Below, piece by piece: positions 43,459-50,258 of a stretch of 59,691 nt of DNA. The DNA lies in NCBI GenBank assembly GCA_910577525.1, contig CAJTLI010000017.1, forward strand, positions 1-59,691. Reading direction: 5' to 3'. The position numbers and the translations under genes are program-made. Source of the DNA: an uncultured Oscillospiraceae bacterium (lineage in GTDB: Bacteria > Bacillota > Clostridia > Oscillospirales > Oscillospiraceae). The notes below the pieces were generated by a model. That model was not told where the DNA came from. It was given only the letters and a program-made list of their open reading frames with translations, and did no database searches. How positions within the stretch are numbered: the stretch's first letter is position 1; every line of letters begins with the position of its first letter.

Positions 43459-43715
43459 ATGGACGATATCCTTGATATGTTGATGCAGGAAATTGAACGG
43501 GGCGCATTTCCCTATTTTTCGCGCATGGAAAGTACCGCCGGAACCAGCAGGTCGCGCTGGAGCATTACCAGTGGCTGGAGGAGCATTTGAGCGGCGAGGA
43601 AAAGGCCCACTTGGAACAGGCCAAGGCGGCAGACGTGTCCATGGAAACCTTAGAGCGGGAAGCCATGGCGCGGGTCGCCCTTGCCATCGGCATCCGTCTG
43701 GCCCTTCCGTCCTGA
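43459..43715 (+). pseudogene. Frameshifted small gene of module 2
   Basis: ATG at 43459 after AAGAGGAGCTGACAATACA. The first 24 codons read MDDILDMLMQEIERGAFPYF then SRME; the frame then becomes nonsense and stops early. One extra base in the AAA run at 43529-43531 restores a continuous reading: KYRRNQQVALEHYQWLEEHL, SGEEKAHLEQAKAADVSMET, then LEREAMARVALAIGIRLALPS to 43715. The restored 85-aa product resembles short helical DUF6809-type proteins common in this family (recalled, not checked). A real mutation and a sequencing slip both fit. Confidence 0.75.
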
Positions 43716-43716
43716 A

Positions 43717-44017
43717 CAAAAAACGCCCCTGTCCCCAAACGGAGACAAAGGCGTCTGAACGTCCTCTGCGGTACCACTCCAATTCCGTACATAGAAGCGC
43801 TGAGCCGTTTTGAACAGGCAAAGCGTGACAACATACGGCGCTCGTACGCGCTGTAACGGGCACACCCGGCGGAGCTTACTTACTTGCGTGTTCAGTCCGC
43901 GGCTCCCAGGGGATCTTCGCCGGGTCCGCCCCGCCGCCCTCCCACCGATGCGGGCGGCTCTCTGAGAGGCATCTTCTCCGGCTACTCGTCCTGATCCAAG
44001 CCTGTTTTCCATATGCT
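43717..44017 (-). promoter_or_regulatory. T-box leader, isoleucine type, displaced from ileS
   Basis: Minus strand. The T-box bulge core AGTGGTACCGC (43763-43780 region) is followed by a terminator ACGCCTTTGTCTCC/GGGGACAGGGGCGT around GTTT (43754-43723) and TTTTTT (43722-43717). Upstream, GGACGAGTAG, CTCAGAGAGCCG and GGTGGGAGGG match Stem I. GAAGATCCCCTGGGAGCCG on its 3' side places AUC (43914-43912) in the specifier region; an overlapping GAU is the alternative reading. No tRNA-charging gene except ileS lies downstream on this strand. Confidence 0.88.
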
Positions 44018-44023
44018 TTCCCT

Positions 44024-44052
44024 ATCTTAACGTGTGGGAATGCCTTTGTCAA
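44024..44052 (-). promoter_or_regulatory. Promoter of the T-box leader
   Basis: TTGACA (44052-44047), 17 bp, TAAGAT (44029-44024). The predicted start is about 44017, at the 5' end of the T-box. Confidence 0.85.
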
Positions 44053-44082
44053 CCGTCAAATCAGGGAAATTTTCCACAAAAC

Positions 44083-44122
44083 CGTGCCCACAGAGGTGAA
44101 AACCGCCTGTGGGCGCGTTTTT
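44083..44122. terminator. Hairpin downstream of the ATP-grasp gene
   Basis: GCCCACAG/CTGTGGGC around AGGTGAAAACCGC, with GCGTTTTTTT on the plus side and ACGGTTTTG on the minus side. Moderate terminator for the minus-strand gene. Confidence 0.5.
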
Positions 44123-45118
44123 TTACCCCTCCGCCGCGGCAATGAACGCCTCGGCGGCGCGCATGATGTCCTTGCGGCCCCGGTGGCTGGTCATCTGGGG
44201 CAGGTCGAAGCCGGGGCGGCGGTTGCCCTCCACGAACACCGGGCCCTCCGGGGTGACGGCCACGTCCCAGCCCACCACATGGATGTGGGGGTTGACCAGC
44301 GCCGCCTCCAGGCAGATGCGCCGCACCTGGTCCCACATGGGCAGGACCCGCCCGTCAAAGTGGGTCCCGGTGACGGGGTGGTCGGGGAACAGGTCGCCCT
44401 GTTTGTTCACCGCGTCCCCCTCCAGCGCGCCGGTGTCCACGTTTACGTGGACGCCCATGCCGCCGGCGTGGAAGTTGTCCACGTCCGCCCCGGCCCCCAC
44501 CCGGAGTCCGGCGTAGAGGATGTCGGACTTTCCCCCTGCGGCCACGGTCATCACCCGGATGGTGTTGACGCTGGCGGGGCACAGGGCGGAGATCTCCGGG
44601 TGCTGGTCGATGAGCTCCTCCAGAAACAGCCGGCTGTCCTTCAGCTCCTGAAGGAGGGCCGCACGGTCCCCCAGCTCCGCCACGGACAGCTTGCGCACCC
44701 CATGGCCCCCCAGGCCGTCCACCGGCTTGACCATCACCTGGTCCTTGTCCTGGAGGAAGCGGTCCAGGCCGTCAGCCCCGCCCTCCTCCGGGAGGAAGTA
44801 GCCCCGCTTGATGTAGGGGGCGAAGTTCTTCAGAAAGTTGGGCTTGACGGTGAAAAAGGTTTTATACCGGCTGGGGTTCACCTTCTCGTAGAAGACGTCG
44901 GAGTCCTTGATGGTGACGTACTCCCGCCGCTCCTCCCGGGTCAGGTTCCAGAATTGGTAGTCCACGAAATCGGTGAGCCCGCAGCCATACTTGGCCATGC
45001 AGCCCAGGAAAATAGCGGCCAGCGCCGCGGGGTTCCGGCCGTCCCGGGCCCCGGCCTCCTTCAGCCTTCTCCAGAACCGGCCGTAGTTGGCCCCGATGGC
45101 GTATTCCAAAAAGGGCAT
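44123..45118 (-). CDS. ATP-grasp protein of the sugar-transfer-associated type
   Basis: 331 aa from ATG at 45118 (GGGAGGCGAGGGCA before it); an in-frame ATG at 45139 has a poorer site. KDQVMVKPVDGLGGHGVRKL is the ATP-binding segment, NTIRVMTVAAGG and VGAGADVDNFHAGGMGVHVN follow, and VEGNRRPGFDLPQMT ends the metal site. This matches the ATPgrasp_ST family found beside capsule or wall polysaccharide genes; an amide or ester ligase is implied. Here no glycan genes are adjacent, so the substrate is open. Confidence 0.82.
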   Translation of the reverse strand: MPFLEYAIGANYGRFWRRLKEAGARDGRNPAALAAIFLGCMAKYGCGLTDFVDYQFWNLTREERREYVTIKDSDVFYEKVNPSRYKTFFTVKPNFLKNFAPYIKRGYFLPEEGGADGLDRFLQDKDQVMVKPVDGLGGHGVRKLSVAELGDRAALLQELKDSRLFLEELIDQHPEISALCPASVNTIRVMTVAAGGKSDILYAGLRVGAGADVDNFHAGGMGVHVNVDTGALEGDAVNKQGDLFPDHPVTGTHFDGRVLPMWDQVRRICLEAALVNPHIHVVGWDVAVTPEGPVFVEGNRRPGFDLPQMTSHRGRKDIMRAAEAFIAAAEG

Positions 45119-45183
45119 TGCCCTCGCCTCCCTGTCCATTTTCCGGTATCATATCACCTTTTTGCGCCCAGCGCAAGAGGGGG

Positions 45184-46134
45184 TCACTGTCCGCTTCTCC
45201 GCGCTTCCATGGCGTGCCACCCATTGCGCTCCAAATGGCGCGCGACGGCAAAGCCGTTTTGCTCCAGAGCGGCTTTCACCTCGTCCTGCCGCCCGTCGAT
45301 GATGCCGGAGGTGAGAAACACCCCGTCCGGGGCCATGAGCTCCCCGGCCTTGCCGGACAGGGGGATAATCACGTCGGCCACGATGTTGGCCAGCACCACC
45401 CGGTTCTCTCCCGGCCTCAGCCTGGCCCCCAGCTTTTTGTCGCTGAGCACGTCCCCGGCGTATACGGCGAGGCGGTCCGGCCCGATGCCGTTGAGGGCGG
45501 CGTTCTCAAAGGCCACGTCCGCCGCCTTGGGGTCGATGTCCACCCCCACGGCCCGGGAGGCCCCCAGGGCCAGGGCGGCGATGGCCAGAATGCCCGACCC
45601 GCAGCCCAGGTCCAGCACCCGGTCCCCGGGCCTCAGCACCTCCTCCAGCAGCTCCAGGCACAGCTGGGTGGTGGGGTGGGACCCGGTGCCGAAGGTGAGC
45701 CCGGGGTTGAGATACAGGGGGACCCGGCCCTCCGGCACGGTCTGGCCCCGCAGCCAGTCCGGGACGATGTACACCCGGTTCCCCACCGGGATGGGCTGGT
45801 AATATTTCTGCCAGGAGGTGGCCCAGTCCTCTTCCCGCAGGGAGACGGTCTGGGGCTCGTGGTCCTCCAGCCCCGCCAGGTATTGGCGCAGCTGCTTTTG
45901 CCCCTCCTCGCTGTCCGGGACGTAGAACTTCACCCGGCTGGCCCCCTTCATGCGGGCGGCCAACCCCTCGTCCACGTAGTCCCAATATTGCCGGTTCTGC
46001 TCTAAAAAGCGGAGAAAATCCCCCTCTTCCTCCACCACCAGCCCGGTCATGCCGTTGGCGGTGAGGATGTCGCACACCCGCTCCAGCCGGTCCGCCGGGA
46101 CGGGGAGGGTCACCTCCAGCCATCTATCGTCCAT
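45184..46134 (-). CDS. prmA: Ribosomal protein L11 methyltransferase
   Basis: 316 aa. An N-terminal substrate-recognition domain (WLEVTLPVPADRLERVCDIL, about 1-120) precedes a Rossmann methyltransferase with LNPGLTFGTGSHPTTQLCLE, the SAM loop VLDLGCGSGILAIAALALGA and VLANIVADVI. It trimethylates L11. The family start is at 46134. A hairpin repeat lies immediately upstream. Confidence 0.95.
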   Translation of the reverse strand: MDDRWLEVTLPVPADRLERVCDILTANGMTGLVVEEEGDFLRFLEQNRQYWDYVDEGLAARMKGASRVKFYVPDSEEGQKQLRQYLAGLEDHEPQTVSLREEDWATSWQKYYQPIPVGNRVYIVPDWLRGQTVPEGRVPLYLNPGLTFGTGSHPTTQLCLELLEEVLRPGDRVLDLGCGSGILAIAALALGASRAVGVDIDPKAADVAFENAALNGIGPDRLAVYAGDVLSDKKLGARLRPGENRVVLANIVADVIIPLSGKAGELMAPDGVFLTSGIIDGRQDEVKAALEQNGFAVARHLERNGWHAMEARRSGQ

Positions 46135-46149
46135 ACGATCGCCCCCATG

Positions 46150-46285
46150 TACCTACGCTCCGCGGACGGCTGGACGCTCGGTCGCTTTCACTGCGTCTCG
46201 GATAAAAAACGGCTCTGCTTCGCAGACCCTGGTTTTTTATCCTCGCTCCGCTCCAAGCTCCCTCGCAGCCGCCCGCTCCGCGCAT
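46150..46285 (-). repeat. GGAGCGGAGCGA-[hairpin]-GAGACGCAGTGAAAGCGAC repeat (copy 5)
   Basis: Minus strand: GAGCTTGGAGCGGAGCGAGG, then the hairpin GGATAAAAAAC/GTTTTTTATCC enclosing TCTGC..GCAGA, then GAGACGCAGTGAAAGCGACC. The flanks match the copy at 25617 closely and the stem differs at paired positions. It lies between prmA and a small membrane-protein gene. Confidence 0.75.
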
Positions 46286-46600
46286 TTATTTCACCTTGAT
46301 CTGCTTCACGCTGTCCAGCCGGATCAGCTTCTCGCACTGGTTCTTTTTGCCCTCGTTGGCCAGCACCAGCGCCCAGTCCTCGTCGGCGTCCAGAATCCTG
46401 CACTCCTTGCCCACCAGGTCTCCGTCGCCAGCTTCCACTGTGAGAGTGACGGTGTTTCCCACCTGTTTCCTCATCTGCTCCCCCAACCCCGCGGTCCGGA
46501 CGGCGCCGATGCCGTTGTCCCGCAAAATGCGCTCCAGCCGACTCACCTTGCCCATGAGGAAAAGCACCATGATAAACGCAAATGTTCCAAAATATTCCAT
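46286..46600 (-). CDS. Small membrane-anchored protein, unknown
   Basis: 104 aa. A short N-terminal hydrophobic segment (FGTFAFIMVLFLMGKV) then a soluble beta-rich part (NTVTLTVEAGDGDLVGKECR and ALVLANEGKKNQCEKLIRLD). The ending LDSVKQIKVK resembles the end of the adjacent XRE protein's C-terminal domain in style (both end in a similar strand-rich fold). It starts 13 bp after the XRE stop and is probably its operon partner. Function unknown. Confidence 0.65.
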   Translation of the reverse strand: MEYFGTFAFIMVLFLMGKVSRLERILRDNGIGAVRTAGLGEQMRKQVGNTVTLTVEAGDGDLVGKECRILDADEDWALVLANEGKKNQCEKLIRLDSVKQIKVK

Positions 46601-46613
46601 CGTACGGCCCCCC

Positions 46614-47096
46614 TCAGTTCAGCTCCAGGGGGGAGCGCTTCACCGCCTCCCCGTCCTTGAGAAACGTAATGGTGCTGATGGCGGACAGAGGGATGAGGCG
46701 CACCTCATTCTTGTCCGGCTTCCTTTTGTTCACCACCACCTCTACGTTGGCCCAGGCCCCGTCGAAGTCCTGGATGACACACCAGTCATGGACGACGGGC
46801 ATTCCGTCACTCTCATAGAAGGTGAGCTTCACCCGCCTGCCCTGGGCCTGTTCCAGCAGCCGGGTCACTGGCGGCTTTACCGGGTTTCCCTTCTCGTCCA
46901 CCCCGTCCTGGAGGAGGTAGTCGCAGCTCACCTCCAGAATCTGGGCCATGCGCACGATCTTGTCCGTCTCCGGATACGCCGTATCCGATTCCCAGCGGCT
47001 CACCGCCTGCCGGGTCACGTCCAGCCTTTCCGCCAGCTGCTCCTGGGTCAGGTTCTTGGCCCTGCGGGCCTCCGCCAGTTTGTTTCCTAAACTCAT
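46614..47096 (-). CDS. XRE-family regulator with a C-terminal sensor-like domain
   Basis: 160 aa from ATG at 47096 (TATGAGGTGAATGGA before it). The HTH is LAEARRAKNLTQEQLAERLD, VTRQAVSRWESDTAYPETDK and ends SCDYLLQDG. A separate beta-rich domain of about 85 residues follows (RRVKLTFYESDGMPVVHDWC, then IPLSAISTITFLKDG). Unlike the three tiny XRE proteins it is chromosomal in style and precedes a small membrane-protein gene, so it may be a membrane-coupled regulator. Confidence 0.85.
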   Translation of the reverse strand: MSLGNKLAEARRAKNLTQEQLAERLDVTRQAVSRWESDTAYPETDKIVRMAQILEVSCDYLLQDGVDEKGNPVKPPVTRLLEQAQGRRVKLTFYESDGMPVVHDWCVIQDFDGAWANVEVVVNKRKPDKNEVRLIPLSAISTITFLKDGEAVKRSPLELN

Positions 47097-47210
47097 TCCA
47101 TTCACCTCATAGCACAGGGGGCCGCGCCCCCCTTGATGCTCCCAGCATACCAAATCCGGTCCGTTTCACCAGCGTTTTGCCGTTTCCAAATGTAACGCCG
47201 CGGTTGCGTT

Positions 47211-47978
47211 TCAGCGATCCGCCCGGTACGGACCGGGGGGATCGTCGGCGTCCTGGTCCGCCAGCTCCTTCAGCGTCACCGCGTAGGCCTCCCGCTCATA
47301 GGGCAGGGCGGGCAGCGCCGACCGCAGCTCCCAGCCCTTGAGCTCAAAAATGCGGCGGATCAGGAAGTCGGTGAAGTCCGGGTTTTTCACCAGGATGGGG
47401 CCGGTGAGGTGGGTGGCGAATACGTTGCCGGACACATAGCCCTCCTCCGGGGGACCGTCCCCGGCGTTGCCGGGGCCCCGCTCCACCAGCTCAAACAGGG
47501 GGGTGGCCACCCCGTAGGTGTCGGAGCACTTGTTCATGAAGCCCACCACAAAGCTCCCCCACAGAGAGGTGCGGGCCACCACGTCCTCCGGGGCCCGATA
47601 GCCCGTCTCCTCGGTGGTGAAGTCCGCCAGCCCCAGGCAGGGCCACACCTTGCCGGTGTCCTCCTGAGTGATGGACGCGCCGATGAGCTCCATGGCGCTG
47701 CCGGTGAACAGGAGGACGGCCCCCCGGTCGATCGCGGCCTTCAGCGCCTCCTTGTGGGGCAGCAGGGCGGCCAGCGCCGCCTTCTGGGTGCGCTCGGCGC
47801 CCGCCCCCATATAGATGAAATCGGCGTGCTCAAAATCCGGCGTATCCTCGAACAGGGCGGACTCCACCGCGACGGACACCCCCATGGCCTCCAGGTGGCG
47901 GCGGAGCACCGCCACGTTGGCATACTCCCCGTACAGGGACATGCAGTCGGGATACAGGTGTAACATGGTCAGTTCCAT
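47211..47978 (-). CDS. gatD: GatD-like glutamine amidotransferase subunit with lost catalytic residues
   Basis: 255 aa beside murT, 13 bp downstream of its stop. It has the CobB/CobQ-like fold, with GAGAERTQ at the family GGGQDxxQ position. At the nucleophile elbow the family has ICGGYQxLG; here the sequence is FTGSAMELIG (91-100), so the Cys is Gly. The His of YLHGP is also absent: THLTGPIL (189-196) has Thr there. In MurT-GatD the pair amidates D-Glu of lipid II using glutamine; this GatD probably cannot hydrolyse glutamine in the usual way. The gene is otherwise full length and not frameshifted. Confidence 0.8.
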   Translation of the reverse strand: MELTMLHLYPDCMSLYGEYANVAVLRRHLEAMGVSVAVESALFEDTPDFEHADFIYMGAGAERTQKAALAALLPHKEALKAAIDRGAVLLFTGSAMELIGASITQEDTGKVWPCLGLADFTTEETGYRAPEDVVARTSLWGSFVVGFMNKCSDTYGVATPLFELVERGPGNAGDGPPEEGYVSGNVFATHLTGPILVKNPDFTDFLIRRIFELKGWELRSALPALPYEREAYAVTLKELADQDADDPPGPYRADR

Positions 47979-47991
47979 GGCGTTTCCCTCC

Positions 47992-49323
47992 TCAATCCTT
48001 CTCGGCCAGCGAGAGGAGCTTGTCCCGGTCGGAGAAACAGGTAATCACGTACACGTCCTCATCTCCGTTTTCCCGCAGGTACTCCGCCGCCGTGGCTACC
48101 CGCTCGCCCACCTCCACCTTGTCCGCCGGGACGTGGGTGTACTTGAACCGCACCGCCAGATCGTTGCAGTATTTGCCGTACAGCATCACCTTTTGGACGT
48201 GTTCGCAGTTGAGGCGGTCGAAGTCGATGTCCCACAGCCAGCTGGTCTCCCCGGTGAAGTACTTCCGGCTGATGGCGTCCACAATGACCAGCACCGTGCA
48301 GGGCTTGTCTGTGCCGGCGATATAGCCCAGGTTGGTGTCGTAGGCCACGGAGTTCTCGTGCTTGGAGGTCAGCAGGGTCCCCCGGTGATTTCCCAGACGG
48401 AAAGTAATCATCCGTCCATTTTTCAACATATAGTTGTTAATCACCCCGGCCATCACGCCGGGCTCCACCCCCGCCAGAGCGCATACCGACCAGGCCGCCA
48501 GGATGTTGTACACGTTGTAGATACTCTTGAAAGCCAGGGAGATGTCCGTTTCTCCGTTGATGGTCACTTTGCCCTCCTTTAAGTCCAGGGCGGTGACGGA
48601 AAAATCGGTGTCATGCCGCCTGTGGCCGCAATGGGGGCAGGACCAGTGGCCGATGTGGGCGTAGTGGTAACAGGAGTACTCCATCCGGCCTTTGCACACC
48701 GGGCACCGGGCGCCGTCGTGGTATACCCCGCGGTGCTCCTTTGTGCTGACAGCGCACTGGTCCAGCCCGAACCATTTCACCTTGTCCGGATCGTGGTTCC
48801 GGGCAAAGCAGGACACCAGGGGGTCGTCGGCGTTGAGCACCAGGGTGGTCTCGGGGTGGATAGCGGCCTTGACGGCGTCGTACACCCATTCCGGGTGGCC
48901 GTTGCGGGTGAGCTGATCCCGGTACAGGTTGGTGATGACAAAATGGGTGGGGTGGAACCACTGAAAGGTGTGGCGGGCGTAGCGCTCGTCGCTCTCCAGC
49001 AGCAGCACGTCCCCCCGCAGCCTGCCCCCCAGGGTGCAGTGGGACAGGATGAGGGTGGCGACGCCCTCAATCTGGTTGGAGCCCTCCTTGTTATACACCA
49101 CCCGCTTTCCGTCCGCCGTCAGGATGGCGGCGGTCATCTCCACGGTGGAGGTCTTGCCGTTGGAGCCGGTGACGGCGATGATGGTTCCGGGCAGCTTCAC
49201 CCGGCCCAGGGCGTTGGGGCACACCTTCAGGGCGAACTGCCCCGGCAGGGAGCTGCCCTTGCCGATGAGGCCGCCGATGAAGCGCAGGAGCTTACACACC
49301 ACAATGGCCAGAAATAATCTCAT
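47992..49323 (-). CDS. murT: Lipid II isoglutaminyl synthase, MurT subunit
   Basis: 443 aa from ATG at 49323. A short N-terminal membrane-near helix, then the Mur-ligase P-loop GTIIAVTGSNGKTSTVEMTA, HPTHFVITNLYRDQLTRNGH and the MurT zinc ribbon CPVCKGRMEY...CPHCGH (about 220-245). A C-terminal Mur ligase-like part follows (LVIVDAISRKYFTGETSWLW). With GatD it amidates the alpha-carboxyl of D-Glu in lipid II in Gram-positives. AGAGGAAGCATCAAC precedes the ATG. Confidence 0.93.
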   Translation of the reverse strand: MRLFLAIVVCKLLRFIGGLIGKGSSLPGQFALKVCPNALGRVKLPGTIIAVTGSNGKTSTVEMTAAILTADGKRVVYNKEGSNQIEGVATLILSHCTLGGRLRGDVLLLESDERYARHTFQWFHPTHFVITNLYRDQLTRNGHPEWVYDAVKAAIHPETTLVLNADDPLVSCFARNHDPDKVKWFGLDQCAVSTKEHRGVYHDGARCPVCKGRMEYSCYHYAHIGHWSCPHCGHRRHDTDFSVTALDLKEGKVTINGETDISLAFKSIYNVYNILAAWSVCALAGVEPGVMAGVINNYMLKNGRMITFRLGNHRGTLLTSKHENSVAYDTNLGYIAGTDKPCTVLVIVDAISRKYFTGETSWLWDIDFDRLNCEHVQKVMLYGKYCNDLAVRFKYTHVPADKVEVGERVATAAEYLRENGDEDVYVITCFSDRDKLLSLAEKD

Positions 49324-49337
49324 GTTGATGCTTCCTC

Positions 49338-49811
49338 TCACAGTCGTTTGAATGGAAAAAACAGATAGAGCTGCCCGCCCTCCGCCGGGCGCTGGCACTC
49401 CTGCGCCGCCCCGGCCAGAGCAAGGCCCCGGCGCTTCAGTTCGTCCAGCCCTGCCCGGAACGCGGCGGCATAGTCCCCTTCCACCTTCACCCGCAGGCAG
49501 GCGGAGGCGGGCAGGGTCCATTTTGTCCAGCCTTCCGGCGGCTCCATATTGGCCGGGACCTGCACTCCCGCCAAATACAGACCCCGACTAAACCCATCCT
49601 CCCAGGGCAGAAAGGAGCGGGACAGGTCGCTCATAGCGCCCCAAACGCCCACAGTCGCGCCGTTTTCGTCCCGCAGGGCCAGCGCCTCCACCTCGCCGAA
49701 CCGGGCGTTGGCCCGCTCCCACAGGGCGGGGGCGGGATTGTGCCCCGGCTTCGCCCTGCCCTCCATGCCGATAACGGCGACGGCGGGCAGTTCACAGGTC
49801 ACGATCTCCAT
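49338..49811 (-). CDS. GyrI-like/effector-binding domain protein
   Basis: 157 aa. EIVTCELPAVAVIGMEGRAK opens the domain; WGAMSDLSRSFLPWEDGFSR, RGLYLAGVQVPANMEPPEGW and WTLPASACLRVKVEGDY complete two beta-alpha-beta-beta units of the AraC effector-binding (GyrI-like) fold. Without an HTH it is a stand-alone small-molecule binding protein. It lies between murT and the AAC(6')-like gene, 12 bp from the latter. Confidence 0.8.
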   Translation of the reverse strand: MEIVTCELPAVAVIGMEGRAKPGHNPAPALWERANARFGEVEALALRDENGATVGVWGAMSDLSRSFLPWEDGFSRGLYLAGVQVPANMEPPEGWTKWTLPASACLRVKVEGDYAAAFRAGLDELKRRGLALAGAAQECQRPAEGGQLYLFFPFKRL

Positions 49812-49823
49812 GATACCGCCCCC

Positions 49824-50258
49824 TCACAGTCGTTTTGTAAAACAGATAATCCGGTTGGCCTCGGCGAAGCCCGCCGCCAGGTGGAAAGCGGCGCTGTCCT
49901 GGTTGCCCAGCTCGCAGTCGCTGGCAAACTCCGTACAGCCCCGCTCCCGGGCCCAGTTTTCGCAGGCGGACAGCAGGGCCTTTGCCGCGCCCCGGCCCCG
50001 GAATCTGGCCCGGACATAGATTCCCTCCAGATAGCCCACCGGGCTGGTTTCCGTCCCCTCCACATAGTCCCGCCGGAGCCGGCACTGGGCGAAGCCCGCC
50101 GGGGCATTGTACTCCACGGCGAGGAACACCGCGCACTCCGTGGGGGACAGCGCCTTCCACTCCGCCAGCAGCTCCCCCGGCCCGTGGCCCGGGAACAGCT
50201 CGTCCGCCAGGGCGGCGGCCTGGATCAGGGCTTCCCCGCTTGCTCTTATAACCGTCAT
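49824..50258 (-). CDS. AAC(6')-I-like GNAT acetyltransferase
   Basis: 144 aa. The pattern EGIYVRARFRGRGAAKALLS, then REGRGCTEFASD-type segment (RERGCTEFASDCELGNQDSA) and FHLAAGFAEANRIICFTK is close to chromosomal aminoglycoside 6'-N-acetyltransferases. The start overlaps the mnmG stop (ATGA), so it is co-translated with mnmG. It could confer low-level aminoglycoside resistance or act on another amine. Family membership is confident; substrate is not. Confidence 0.7.
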   Translation of the reverse strand: MTVIRASGEALIQAAALADELFPGHGPGELLAEWKALSPTECAVFLAVEYNAPAGFAQCRLRRDYVEGTETSPVGYLEGIYVRARFRGRGAAKALLSACENWARERGCTEFASDCELGNQDSAAFHLAAGFAEANRIICFTKRL

